From Enterococcus rotai (lineage in GTDB: Bacteria > Bacillota > Bacilli > Lactobacillales > Enterococcaceae): a stretch of DNA of 64,000 nt. Both the position numbers and the translations under genes were made by a program. Shown here in pieces: positions 1 to 8,605 of the stretch (within the stretch, counting starts at the first letter, position 1; each line of letters begins with the position of its first letter). The DNA is taken from the NCBI RefSeq assembly GCF_001465345.1, contig NZ_CP013655.1:496001-560000 (forward strand), given 5' to 3'. The notes under the pieces are model-generated. The model had not been told where the DNA came from, did not search any database, and saw nothing but the letters and a program-made list of their open reading frames with translations.

Positions 1-531
1 CGTGTGTGTCAGCACTTTTCCAATATTTTCACCGAGAACTTGGATGATCTTGTATTCATTTGGCGTTAGGTGGATCACTTTACCTTTTTTAGTAACGGTG
101 TGATGTTCAATATCGATGCATAACTCACCATTGATGATTTTTTTTATTTCTGCTGGAGCATTAACATTACTACTGGCATGTCTTAATGCTGTTCTGATCC
201 TAGCAAGTAATTCTGGCGTGCCAAAAGGTTTGGTAATATAGTCATCCGCACCTAGATCCAACGCTTCAACTTTGTTATTTTCATGATCACGAGCGGAGAT
301 AATAATGATCGGTACAGGAGATGTTTCCCGAATTTTTTTCAAGACTTCGATCCCATCTTGATCAGGTAAACCTAGGTCTAATAAAATCAGATCCATTGAC
401 CACATCCGAAATGTCGATAGACCTTCTAACGCAGAATGAGCTAAATGAATCGTATGTTTTTCTTTTTCTAAAACAGCACCAATAAATTCAGCAATCACAT
501 CATCGTCTTCAATAATCAAAATCGTGGCCAT
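1..531 (-). CDS. kdpE: KdpE response regulator (partial, C-terminus outside window)
   Basis: OmpR-type response regulator of the potassium-responsive KdpDE pair; it should bind DNA upstream of kdpFABC. The N-terminal receiver domain carries the acidic cluster EDDD (residues 8-11), the phospho-acceptor Asp52 in LILLDLGLPD and a conserved Lys in YITKPFG. The C-terminal winged helix begins with LTPNEYKI and is cut by the window edge after about 177 codons. The ATG overlaps the kdpD stop by one base (TAATG), so the two are translationally coupled. Identification is firm because of the receiver motifs and the position directly behind kdpD. Confidence 0.93.
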   Translation of the reverse strand, partial: MATILIIEDDDVIAEFIGAVLEKEKHTIHLAHSALEGLSTFRMWSMDLILLDLGLPDQDGIEVLKKIRETSPVPIIIISARDHENNKVEALDLGADDYITKPFGTPELLARIRTALRHASSNVNAPAEIKKIINGELCIDIEHHTVTKKGKVIHLTPNEYKIIQVLGENIGKVLTHT

Positions 532-3191
532 TATTTTTGCTCCTTTCTCTCAAGCGGTAAAGTAAAGGTGAAAATCGCGCCGCCTTGGGGTTTGTTTGCC
601 GCATTAAGAGTACCATCATGCGCCATAATGATCGTTTTAACAATCGATAATCCGATACCCATTCCACTCTTAGAGTCCACTGGTGTACTTTGTTTCGCCA
701 TCCCATTATACAATACTTTAATTTGTTCTGCGGTTAAGCCTTTCCCTTGATCCGCTACTTCAAAGATGATCTCTTTTTCGGATAATGAAACGGAAACATG
801 AATTGGAGTGCGAGTGTCTGAATGACGAATCGCGTTTTCCATCAAATTAAACAAAACTTGTTCGATCAAAATAGAATCCATTGGAACTAAAACAAATTCA
901 TCTGGCAACTTTACAATGATTTCACTGTCTGGATAACTTTTTCTGATCCGCTGAATCGCTGAGGTCACGACTTCTTCCGCGGCTTCTTTACTTTTGGCAA
1001 CTTTCATCGTTTCTTCATTGATCCGTGTAATCGACAATAAATTTTCGACCATGCGGATCAACCAATCTGCATCTTCTTTGATTCCGACAAGTAGTTTCCG
1101 CTTCGTTTCTTCTGGGAGTTTACTCATATCGCTGTCATCTAAAATCGTTTCTACAGAACCGGAAATTCCAGTAAGCGGTGTTCGTAAGTCATGTGAAATT
1201 GCCCGCAGTAAATTGCCCCGCATCCGTTCTTTTTCACTTTCGAATAAAATTTGCTGCCGCTCTGAGGTTAGTTTGTTCTGTTCGATAGCTAACGCCAATT
1301 GCGTAGAAATCAATTCTAGAAAGCTGATGACTTCATCTGTGATTGGATTTTCTTTACTTTTTTCGATGCCGATAACCGCTAAGGTGATTCCGTTTGATAA
1401 CACGGGTAAATAGAGTGCTTTTGCCCCCATTAATGTATCTGTTCCATAGCCTGCCTGTTTTTGATTGACAAATACCCAGTTAGCAACCGCCAATTCCTCC
1501 AAACTTCTCAAAGGTCCTTTAATTGGTGCACCTGTTGGATTTTTCAGCTCATATTCCCCATATAAAACAACTTCTCTGTCCAGCATATTCGATAAATAGT
1601 CAGCGGTTGTAGCTAAAATTTCTTTTTGATCGTGAGTAACAAGGTATTTTTTATTGAGTTCATATAAAATTTCTAATTGATGTTCACGTTTCATTGCATA
1701 AAAAGCTTGTTTTTTAATTTGCATCATCAAATTACTAACTAATAATGCCACTAAAAGCATGAAAATCAACGTCACTGGATACCCTTGTTTATAAACAGTT
1801 AAGGAGTATAGTGGCTCAACAAAAAACCAGTTGAACATCAAAACACTGGCAATCGAGGCCAACGCCGCCCACAAATAGCCTGTTGTTATTCGTGCTACTA
1901 GCAACACAAAAAGAATGTAGATCAAGATCAAATTTTGATCTCCGATGTGAAAATAAGAACCTAATTCAGATAACAACGTTGCAATTACTAGCAATCCGAT
2001 CGTCATATAAAAATCTTTCCAGGTAAAAATACTTTGGAGGTTCTTTTTCTTGGCAGCATACTTATTTAATAAGTATTTATTAGACTGATAGGGAACTAAA
2101 TGAATATCGACCTCTGGAATAAAAGCGACTAATTCATCTTCTAAATCTGGACGATACAAACGAATAAAACGGGAACGCTTGATGGCTTTTCCCATTACCA
2201 AATCGGTGACACCACGCATCTTCACATATTGAATAATCGTTTCTCTTTGATTATCACTCTCTAAGGTAATCACTTCACCACCAAGTTTGACAGCTAATTT
2301 TGAATTATCTGATTCTGAATGCTCAGACATATCTTCCAAAATTTCCAATGCAATCCATTCAGTCCCTAATGCTTGCGCTAAACGAGCAGTCCAGCGTAGG
2401 CATTTTTTTGTCATATCTGGATTTGTTTCATCAATAATCGTCAGTAATTTAGAATGGATACCTGTATTTTTTTGTGTTTCTTGCTGGTTACTTGTATTGA
2501 TATGATCTGACGCTTTACGAATCGCCAATCCCCGTAATAAAGTTAAATTATCTGTTTTGAAAAAATTGGCCATTGCTTTTTTGGCGTTTTCTGAATGGTA
2601 GATTTTTCCTTGTTTCAAGCGTTCCAACAGCTCTTCTGTTTCAATATCGACGACTTTTAATGAACTTGTTTCAAAAAAGGTGTCTGGTACGGTTTCGGAA
2701 ATATGAACACCAGTGACTTGTTCAACCACGTCGTTCAAGCTTTCAATATGCTGGACATTGACCGTCGTATAAACGTCGATCCCTGCTTTCAACAATTCTT
2801 CAATATCTTGGTATCTTTTTTTATTCCTAGTACCAATTGCATTTGTATGTGCTAATTCATCAACCAAAATAATATCTGGTTTAGCTTGTAAAGCAGCATC
2901 TACATCGAATTCATTGATCGTGATCCCTTTATAGTCATACTCTTTTGTCGCTAAAGCAGGTAACCCAGCTACTAATGCTTCTGTTTCTGGACGGGCATGT
3001 GGTTCTACGTAGCCAACTAAAACAGTTTTACCTTCTTCTTGTTGTTCATGGGCTTCTTTTAACATAGCGTAGGTTTTCCCTACGCCAGCTGCATAACCGA
3101 AGAAAACCTTCAGTCGACCAGACCTCAGGCTTTGTTCGTTTTTCTTCCATTTTTCTAATAAGTGTTCCGGATCTAAACGTTGCTCTTCCAC
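531..3191 (-). CDS. kdpD: KdpD sensor histidine kinase
   Basis: Membrane sensor kinase, 886 aa, full length for the family. The N-terminal KdpD domain has a Walker A motif GYAAGVGKT near residue 32 and a Walker B-like ILVDELAHT near residue 107. A universal-stress-protein-like domain follows (about 245-375), then four closely spaced membrane segments (about 395-490), a GAF-like region, the HisKA box AISHDLRTPL with the phospho-accepting His, and an HATPase domain (NAIRHS, DQGKGL, GMGIGLS). The start is GTG, preceded by GGGTGG. It lies 15 bases after kdpC and overlaps kdpE. The N-terminal domain is the part that responds to K+ and, in relatives, binds c-di-AMP; that role is inferred from the family. 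Confidence 0.96.
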   Translation of the reverse strand: MEEQRLDPEHLLEKWKKNEQSLRSGRLKVFFGYAAGVGKTYAMLKEAHEQQEEGKTVLVGYVEPHARPETEALVAGLPALATKEYDYKGITINEFDVDAALQAKPDIILVDELAHTNAIGTRNKKRYQDIEELLKAGIDVYTTVNVQHIESLNDVVEQVTGVHISETVPDTFFETSSLKVVDIETEELLERLKQGKIYHSENAKKAMANFFKTDNLTLLRGLAIRKASDHINTSNQQETQKNTGIHSKLLTIIDETNPDMTKKCLRWTARLAQALGTEWIALEILEDMSEHSESDNSKLAVKLGGEVITLESDNQRETIIQYVKMRGVTDLVMGKAIKRSRFIRLYRPDLEDELVAFIPEVDIHLVPYQSNKYLLNKYAAKKKNLQSIFTWKDFYMTIGLLVIATLLSELGSYFHIGDQNLILIYILFVLLVARITTGYLWAALASIASVLMFNWFFVEPLYSLTVYKQGYPVTLIFMLLVALLVSNLMMQIKKQAFYAMKREHQLEILYELNKKYLVTHDQKEILATTADYLSNMLDREVVLYGEYELKNPTGAPIKGPLRSLEELAVANWVFVNQKQAGYGTDTLMGAKALYLPVLSNGITLAVIGIEKSKENPITDEVISFLELISTQLALAIEQNKLTSERQQILFESEKERMRGNLLRAISHDLRTPLTGISGSVETILDDSDMSKLPEETKRKLLVGIKEDADWLIRMVENLLSITRINEETMKVAKSKEAAEEVVTSAIQRIRKSYPDSEIIVKLPDEFVLVPMDSILIEQVLFNLMENAIRHSDTRTPIHVSVSLSEKEIIFEVADQGKGLTAEQIKVLYNGMAKQSTPVDSKSGMGIGLSIVKTIIMAHDGTLNAANKPQGGAIFTFTLPLERKEQK

Positions 3192-3206
3192 TTTTTATGC
3201 CACCCT

Positions 3207-3737
3207 TTATTCAGACTCGTCTAATAATTGATTAACACCTAATACATTCACACGTTGCGAATCGACTGGTCCGATTTTAAGTCCTGTGATATTTTGTTTG
3301 ATTATAGCACGGACTTGGGTATTTTTCATATTTCTGGCAGCAGCAATCCGCTCAACTTGGGTCATTGCCGCTTCAATTGAGATTTCAGGATCCACACCAC
3401 TTGCGGAAGCTGTGACTAAATCAATCGGAACTTCTGTTGTATCAGCCTTTTGCACACGCTCTTCAACTCGCGATTGTTGTTCCTTTGAAACAGGTGATAA
3501 TTGGCTAGCTGGTTCTGAACGTCCATGTAGGTATTTTGCTTCTTTAAAGGGTTGTCCAATTAATTTTGAACCTTTGATAACCATTTTGTCGTCCTTTTGT
3601 TCTTTGACTAGACTACCATTTGCTTGTGTTGGAAACAGCACTTGACCAACCGCCGTAACAGCCGCTGTGTAGATTACACCACAGATAATGGTAAATAGTA
3701 ATAGACTTTTTAGTGAAGCAATCATTATTTTTTTCAT
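3207..3737 (-). CDS. kdpC: KdpC, potassium-transporting ATPase C subunit
   Basis: Single-span subunit of the KdpFABC K+ pump, 176 aa, slightly short of the usual 180-190. One N-terminal membrane segment (about 8-30) is followed by an extracytoplasmic domain with the family signatures KGSKLIGQ, YLHGRSEPAS, DLVTASASGVDPEIS and NQLL. These conserved blocks make the assignment safe. It sits between kdpB (38-base gap) and kdpD (15-base gap). The start ATG is preceded by the Shine-Dalgarno-like sequence GGAGAA. Confidence 0.96.
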   Translation of the reverse strand: MKKIMIASLKSLLLFTIICGVIYTAAVTAVGQVLFPTQANGSLVKEQKDDKMVIKGSKLIGQPFKEAKYLHGRSEPASQLSPVSKEQQSRVEERVQKADTTEVPIDLVTASASGVDPEISIEAAMTQVERIAAARNMKNTQVRAIIKQNITGLKIGPVDSQRVNVLGVNQLLDESE

Positions 3738-3775
3738 GTGTCTTTTCTCCTATCTTTTATTGAAAGGTTAATCCT

Positions 3776-5836
3776 TTAATTCAAAATCAAAGTCAAAATG
3801 ATATCGATCAACTTGATAGCGATAAATGGAGCAATGACACCGCCTAGTCCATAGACAAGTAAATTGTGACTTAGGATTTTACTAGCCGGTTTTTCTTTAT
3901 AAGAAACACCTTTTAAGGCTAATGGGATCAACGCTACAATAATGAAAGCATTGTATATGATAGCGGATAAGATAGCGGTCGTCGGACTAGTTAGTTTCAT
4001 AATATTTAACGCATCTAATGATGGATAGATGCTAAAGAATAAAACTGGAATAATCGCAAAATATTTTGCAATATCATTAGCGATACTAAAAGTCGTCAAA
4101 GCACCACGCGTCATCAGTAACTGTTTGCCAATTTTGACGATACTGATTAATTTCGTTGGGCTGGAATCTAGATCGATCATATTCCCCGCTTCTTTGGCTG
4201 CTTGTGTCCCTGTATTCATCGCTACTGCAACATCTGCTTGAGCTAATGCCGGAGCATCATTGGTCCCATCGCCCGTCATGGCAACCAAATGACCTTTTTC
4301 CTGATAATCACGAATCAAGCTCATTTTATTTTCTGGTGTTGCTTCTGCCAAGAAATCATCGACACCTGCTTCGGCAGCAATTGCCGCGGCGGTCATTGGA
4401 TTATCCCCTGTGATCATGATTGTTTTAATGCCCATTTTACGCATATCTTCAAACTTTTCTTTGACCCCATTTTTTACGATATCTTTTAAGTAGATTACGC
4501 CAAATACTTGATTATTTTTAACCACAACTAGTGGGGTTCCACCTTCGTTGGCTACACGCTGAACGATCGCATCGCATTCTTCTGGATAAACATTTCCTTT
4601 AGCTTCAACATATTGTTTCATTGTATCAGCAGCGCCTTTACGAATTTCATCGCCTTGATAGTTGATCCCGCTCATTCGGGTTTTTGCTGTAAATTCAATA
4701 AACTCAACGTCAACATGATTTAATTCACGACCGCGAATATCAAATTTTTCTTTCGCTAAAATAACGATACTGCGTCCTTCAGCGGTTTCATCTGCTAATG
4801 ATGATAGTTGCGCTGCATCAGCCAAGTCAAACTCACTGACTCCTGTTACCGGAATAAATTCACTTGCTCGGCGATTCCCTAACGTGATGGTTCCAGTTTT
4901 ATCTAGTAATAAAATATCCACATCACCAGCGGCTTCAATTGCACGTCCACTCATGGCAATAACATTTTCTTTATTTAAGCGACTCATGCCGGCAATCCCG
5001 ATCGATGAAACCAATGCGCCGATCGTCGTTGGTGCCAAACAAACTAGTAAAGCAATGATCGTCGTTAACGCTAGGGCTGAACCATTGCCTACAAGTTCAC
5101 TTGAGAATTTTGTAAAAGGCAATAAGGTAGCTGAAACGACTAAGAAAATAATCGTCAACATAATCAAAATAATTTGCAGTCCAATTTCGTTCGGTGTTTT
5201 TTTACGTTCTGTCCCTTCCACCATCGAAATCATTTTATCTAAGAACGATTCTCCATTTTCAGCGGTCACTTTGATCACCAAATAGTCAGAGACAACCGTT
5301 GTACCACCTGTAACAGCACTACGATCACCGCCAGATTCTCGAATTACTGGTGCAGATTCTCCTGTGATGGCACTTTCGTCCACCGAAGCTGCACCATCGA
5401 CCACGTCTCCATCCATGGGAATTTGTTCATTGACCGCTACATAAACAAGGTCACCCTTTTTTAATTCTGAGGACTGGATTTCAGTAAATTTTTTTAGTGC
5501 TGCATCTTCTAGTGAAGCGGCTTTATGAGCAATAACTTCTTTTTTAGCTTGTTTTAAACTCTCTGCTTGTGCTTTCCCCCGACCTTCCGCAATCGCTTCA
5601 GCAAAGTTAGCAAATAAAATCGTCAGCCACAAAATAACGGCGATAGCTAAAATAAAGAATGGTTCGGCATCTGTATACCCTGCAAAGGTTAAAAAGTATA
5701 GAATCGTAGTCAAAATTGCGCCCAAATAAACGACCAACATGACTGAATTTTTTAATTGAATGGTTGGTGCAAGTTTTTTAAAGGATGATCGAAAAGCATC
5801 GATATAAACATGACGTTTGCTTTGTGTATTTTTCAC
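3776..5836 (-). CDS. kdpB: KdpB, potassium-transporting P-type ATPase subunit
   Basis: P-type ATPase catalytic subunit, 686 aa, the normal length. Motifs in order are TGES (about residue 155, actuator domain), [10 protein letters not shown] (about 305, phosphorylated Asp), a nucleotide-binding region with KGAAD, and [16 protein letters not shown] (about 510, hinge). Membrane segments lie at about 35-90, 215-280 and 570-685. It hydrolyses ATP to drive K+ import through KdpA. The start is GTG with GGGG a short distance upstream; no nearer ATG gives a better N-terminus. It lies 19 bases after kdpA. Confidence 0.97.
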   Translation of the reverse strand: MKNTQSKRHVYIDAFRSSFKKLAPTIQLKNSVMLVVYLGAILTTILYFLTFAGYTDAEPFFILAIAVILWLTILFANFAEAIAEGRGKAQAESLKQAKKEVIAHKAASLEDAALKKFTEIQSSELKKGDLVYVAVNEQIPMDGDVVDGAASVDESAITGESAPVIRESGGDRSAVTGGTTVVSDYLVIKVTAENGESFLDKMISMVEGTERKKTPNEIGLQIILIMLTIIFLVVSATLLPFTKFSSELVGNGSALALTTIIALLVCLAPTTIGALVSSIGIAGMSRLNKENVIAMSGRAIEAAGDVDILLLDKTGTITLGNRRASEFIPVTGVSEFDLADAAQLSSLADETAEGRSIVILAKEKFDIRGRELNHVDVEFIEFTAKTRMSGINYQGDEIRKGAADTMKQYVEAKGNVYPEECDAIVQRVANEGGTPLVVVKNNQVFGVIYLKDIVKNGVKEKFEDMRKMGIKTIMITGDNPMTAAAIAAEAGVDDFLAEATPENKMSLIRDYQEKGHLVAMTGDGTNDAPALAQADVAVAMNTGTQAAKEAGNMIDLDSSPTKLISIVKIGKQLLMTRGALTTFSIANDIAKYFAIIPVLFFSIYPSLDALNIMKLTSPTTAILSAIIYNAFIIVALIPLALKGVSYKEKPASKILSHNLLVYGLGGVIAPFIAIKLIDIILTLILN

Positions 5837-5855
5837 TTGTTTCCCCTTCTTTACC

Positions 5856-7538
5856 TTATTTTGTCATAAAGTGTTCAGCGATCGGTCCTAATGCCATAGA
5901 CGGCAAGAAGCTTAGAGCCCCAATCACTAAGATCACAATGATCAACATGGTGACAAATGTTGCATTTGTCGTTGAAAGTGTCCCTGATCCAGTTGCAACG
6001 ATTTTCTTTTTCCCTAAATTGGAAGCTAGATAAATCACCGCTAACATCGGAATAAAACGAGAAAGAATCATGATCAGTCCACCTAATATGTTTAAAAATG
6101 TCGTATCTGTCGTCAAGCCTGCAAACGCACTACCGTTGTTATTGGCTAGTGATGAAAATGCATAAAGAATTTCAGAAAAACCATGCGGTCCTTGATTGTT
6201 CAGCCAAGACATTGCTTGCGGATTTAAAATAAACAACATCGTTCCGATCAATGTCAGTAATAACGGCGTTAAAATCACTAAACACGCCATTTTCATATCA
6301 AAAGGCTCGATTTTCTTCCCTAAGTATTCGGGTGTTCTTCCTACTAATAGGCCAGCAATAAAAATCGCCAGTAAGATGAATACGATCATGCCATAAAGCC
6401 CACTACCGGCACCACCAAAGATGATTTCTCCCAACTGCATTAAAAACATTGGAATCAAACCGCCAAGCGGCGTAAAACTATCTAACATGGCATTGATAGA
6501 TCCATTAGAAGCGGCTGTCGTACTAACAGCCCAAAGACTAGACCAACCAATACCAAAACGTGTTTCTTTGCCTTCCATGTTCATTTGACCAATCACATGA
6601 GCAAATTGCGGTCCGTAGTATTCGCTCAAGGTCACACCAATTAAAGCAGCAATCAAAAAGCCTAGAGAAACGATCATGATCGTTCTACCTTGTTTCCAAT
6701 CTTTCACAAACAGTCCAAACGCTACGATTAAAGCCGCTGGGATCAAAAGAATCGCAGTGTTTTCGATAAAGTTGCTGACTAAGTTAGGATTTTCAAAAGG
6801 GTGAGCTGAGTTAGCACCAAAATAGCCACCGCCATTTGTCCCTAATTGTTTGATCGCCACTTGACTGGCAACCGTTCCTAAAGGTAAAAAGATTTTTTCC
6901 CCCAGTTCTAAACTTGTAGTTTCAACAGAACCTGCAAATGTTTGAACCACACCTTGAGAAATCAAGATCAGAGAAATGACAAAAGAAAGCGGGATCAACA
7001 CGTACAAAATAATTTTTGTTAAATCTTGCCAAAAATTTCCAATATGTTTTGTTGTTCGACTTGTAAAACCACGAAGTAAAACAAATAAGACAGCAATTCC
7101 AACACCTGCTGAAACAAAGTTTTGCACAGTTAAGCCAAATGCTTGAGTAAAGGGTGATAAAGTATCTTCCCCAGCATAAGCTTGCCAGTTTGTATTTGTA
7201 ATAAAACTTGCCGCCGTGTTAAACGCCAATGAAAGACTGGTTCCAGGTAGTTGTTCTGGATTCAACGGCAGAACTCCTTGACCCAAAAGCATCGCCATTA
7301 AGAATATCAATGAAAAGAAACTAAAGAATATGACACTCAAAGCATATTGTTTAGCGGTCATTTCTTTTTGAGCTGGCGTTCCTAAAAACGAATAGATTTT
7401 TGTTTCAAGTGGACCAATGATTTTGGTCAAAAACGTTCTTTGATTCGTCATTACTTTATGAATATAAAAACCTAATGGAACAGCTAACCCTATCAAAACG
7501 ATAAAAAAGATTGCTTGTTGGATAAAAATTGCACTCAC
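5856..7538 (-). CDS. kdpA: KdpA, potassium-transporting ATPase A subunit
   Basis: Potassium-translocating membrane subunit, 560 aa when started at the GTG at 7538, matching the usual 555-565 aa. An open frame continues upstream to 7655, but that part is the kdpF region read in another frame. The GTG is preceded by GGGGGGAT at good spacing and overlaps the kdpF stop as GTGA. The protein then begins [19 protein letters not shown], as in known KdpA. Selectivity-filter-type segments are visible in [43 protein letters not shown] and [13 protein letters not shown]. About ten membrane spans are evident. Confidence 0.96.
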   Translation of the reverse strand: MSAIFIQQAIFFIVLIGLAVPLGFYIHKVMTNQRTFLTKIIGPLETKIYSFLGTPAQKEMTAKQYALSVIFFSFFSLIFLMAMLLGQGVLPLNPEQLPGTSLSLAFNTAASFITNTNWQAYAGEDTLSPFTQAFGLTVQNFVSAGVGIAVLFVLLRGFTSRTTKHIGNFWQDLTKIILYVLIPLSFVISLILISQGVVQTFAGSVETTSLELGEKIFLPLGTVASQVAIKQLGTNGGGYFGANSAHPFENPNLVSNFIENTAILLIPAALIVAFGLFVKDWKQGRTIMIVSLGFLIAALIGVTLSEYYGPQFAHVIGQMNMEGKETRFGIGWSSLWAVSTTAASNGSINAMLDSFTPLGGLIPMFLMQLGEIIFGGAGSGLYGMIVFILLAIFIAGLLVGRTPEYLGKKIEPFDMKMACLVILTPLLLTLIGTMLFILNPQAMSWLNNQGPHGFSEILYAFSSLANNNGSAFAGLTTDTTFLNILGGLIMILSRFIPMLAVIYLASNLGKKKIVATGSGTLSTTNATFVTMLIIVILVIGALSFLPSMALGPIAEHFMTK

Positions 7539-7615
7539 TGTTGATCCCCCCAAAATAGTTGGTAAAATAAATAAATAAGCAGTAATCCTGCGATAATACC
7601 AGAAATAATCGTCAT
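7535..7615 (-). CDS. kdpF: KdpF, small stabilising subunit of the Kdp pump
   Basis: A 26-aa single-span peptide that opens the kdp operon. Reading the minus strand from the ATG at 7615 gives MTIISGIIAGLLLIYLFY followed by a short QLFWGD-type tail, a typical KdpF hydrophobic segment ending at TGA 7535. A strong ribosome binding site (AAGGAGAGG) lies 8 bases upstream. The stop overlaps the kdpA GTG by four bases. The gene is easily lost because a longer open frame for kdpA runs through it. KdpF lies at the protein-lipid interface of the complex and stabilises it (family knowledge). Confidence 0.93.
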   Translation of the reverse strand: MTIISGIIAGLLLIYLFYQLFWGDQQ

Positions 7616-7663
7616 GAATATTCCTCTCCTTCATTTGATAAAATAAGAATATCAAATTTTATA

Positions 7664-7710
7664 TAAAGATAGTGTTAAAGTTGAGGGTGGGTCTTTATAC
7701 TATCTTTACA
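7664..7710. promoter_or_regulatory. Candidate KdpE operator upstream of kdpF
   Basis: Two features overlap in the kdp leader. A 10-bp perfect inverted repeat, TAAAGATAGT (7664-7673) and ACTATCTTTA (7699-7708), flanks 25 bases. Within the right arm, TTTATA (7694) and TTTACA (7705) form a direct repeat with 11-bp periodicity. This resembles, from memory, the E. coli KdpE site with its TTTATA and TTTACA half-sites. The assignment to KdpE is inference; the repeats themselves are directly visible. Promoter hexamers for kdp were not pinned down. Confidence 0.5.
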
Positions 7711-7831
7711 TAAAGAAGCGCTTTCTTTTTGGTGTATAAATACCAAAAAAAAATGAATTTCCTACCAACTTTGCGTATTTTATTTTGTCGCCTATCAAAC
7801 AGTCTTGCGGCTGAATGGAGGTGTCCTCTTT

Positions 7832-7918
7832 ATGTTCTTAGCGTTTATCTGTCCGCTACTTGTTGGGATTTTACTCTCACTATTTGAGTATTGGTTAAAT
7901 AACCACTACAAGAAGTAG
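7832..7918 (+). CDS. Fst-family type I toxin (28 aa membrane peptide)
   Basis: A 28-codon gene with an AGG-type Shine-Dalgarno (GGAGGTGTCC) 9-10 bases before the ATG. The peptide begins MFLAFICPLLVGILLSLFEY and ends WLNNHYKK: a short N-terminus, a single hydrophobic helix containing a Pro, an aromatic/Trp boundary and a basic tail. This is the architecture of the Fst/Ldr family of enterococcal type I toxins. The surroundings fit: a convergent antisense RNA gene with its own strong promoter, a shared bidirectional terminator, and a direct repeat of the start-codon region inside the antisense gene. The toxin would insert into the membrane. No search was possible, so the family call rests on peptide pattern plus locus layout. 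Confidence 0.85.
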   Translation: MFLAFICPLLVGILLSLFEYWLNNHYKK

Positions 7919-7940
7919 CAGAAATAAGGCGACATTAGCC

Positions 7941-7998
7941 AAAAAAGCCCCTGGAGACCACCATCTCCAGGGGCTTACTCTTTATGTTCTTTCTTAGC
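7941..7998 (-). ncRNA. Antisense antitoxin RNA (RNA II-like) of the Fst locus
   Basis: On the minus strand a near-consensus promoter, TTGATA (8034-8029), an 18-base spacer and TATAAT (8010-8005), predicts a start near 7998. Transcription would run leftward about 58 bases to the hairpin at 7946-7975 and its T-run. The first 20 bases are complementary to CTCTTTATGTTCTTTCTTAGC-like sequence at 7978-7998, which repeats the toxin mRNA around its start codon (7826-7842, the same with a 4-base gap). The RNA can therefore pair with the toxin ribosome binding region as well as with the shared terminator, as in the pAD1 par system. The exact ends are predictions. Confidence 0.75.
7946..7975. terminator. 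Shared bidirectional terminator of the toxin/antitoxin locus
   Basis: A perfect 12-bp stem, AGCCCCTGGAGA (7946-7957) and TCTCCAGGGGCT (7964-7975), encloses six bases. On the minus strand it is followed by six T. On the plus strand a weaker T-rich stretch follows. It can end both the toxin mRNA and the convergent antisense RNA, and it also lies downstream of the glutathione peroxidase gene. Confidence 0.88.
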
Positions 7999-8051
7999 AA
8001 AACTATTATACCATGAGCTAATCTTCAATATCAAGAACAAAAAAGTATTTC

Positions 8052-8525
8052 TTACAATATTTTTTCAATATCTCCAGCAATTTTCTCAGGTTCAACAGTC
8101 GGTGCAAAACGTTTCACAACATTGCCTTCACGATCCACTAAAAATTTAGTAAAGTTCCACTTGATCGCGCCACCTAAAATCCCACCTTTTTTCCCCTTCA
8201 AAAAATCATATAACGGATCAACATTTTCTCCGTTGACATCAATTTTACCAAACGTTTGAAAAGTCGTTTGATACGTCAGTTGACAAAAGTCACTGATTTC
8301 TTGGTTTGTTCCCGGTGCTTGATGACCAAATTGATTACAAGGAAAGTCTAAGATCTCTAACCCTTGCTCACGATATTTTTTATATAGCTCTTCCAATCCC
8401 TCATATTGAGGTGTAAATCCACAACCAGTCGCTGTATTCACAATCAAAAGTACTTTTCCTCGATACTGTTCTAGTGATGTAGTTTCACCATTTGTCGTTT
8501 TTACTTGATAGTCATAAATACTCAT
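8052..8525 (-). CDS. Glutathione peroxidase family protein (thiol peroxidase)
   Basis: Peroxide-reducing enzyme of the GPx family, 157 aa, the typical bacterial length. It has the peroxidatic Cys in NTATGCGFTPQYEGLE (about residue 35), the second signature LDFPCNQFGHQAPG (about 60-73) containing the conserved Gln and a candidate resolving Cys, and the WNFTKFLVDREG block (about 123-134) supplying the conserved Trp and Asn. The active site uses Cys rather than selenocysteine, so the reductant is probably thioredoxin (family inference). It is monocistronic; its transcript would reach the hairpin at 7946-7975. Confidence 0.95.
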   Translation of the reverse strand: MSIYDYQVKTTNGETTSLEQYRGKVLLIVNTATGCGFTPQYEGLEELYKKYREQGLEILDFPCNQFGHQAPGTNQEISDFCQLTYQTTFQTFGKIDVNGENVDPLYDFLKGKKGGILGGAIKWNFTKFLVDREGNVVKRFAPTVEPEKIAGDIEKIL

Positions 8526-8605
8526 TTTATTTCGTCCTCTCTTGTTGCTTGCTTTATTAAATACTAGCTAGTAGAAATTTTTACGTCAAGGAAACAAGCT
8601 TCCAT

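Larger units (their letters stand above)
7826..7998 (+). repeat. Direct repeats of the toxin start region (7826-7842 and 7978-7998)
   Basis: CTCTTTATGTTCTTAGC at 7826-7842 spans the toxin start codon. The same bases recur at 7978-7998 with a TTTC-like 4-base insertion, inside the 5' part of the antisense RNA gene. In Fst-type loci such direct repeats give the antisense RNA its second pairing surface. Separately, TGTCGCCT (7786-7793) and AGGCGACA (7927-7934) could pair the 5' and 3' ends of the toxin mRNA. Confidence 0.8.

Noticed and set aside
4156-4413. Open frame antisense to kdpB
   Set aside because: Lies entirely inside a firmly identified gene, lacks a ribosome binding site and encodes no recognisable motif.
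7616-7830. c-di-AMP (ydaO-type) riboswitch controlling kdp
   Set aside because: The leader is too short for it and no conserved aptamer sequence was recognised.
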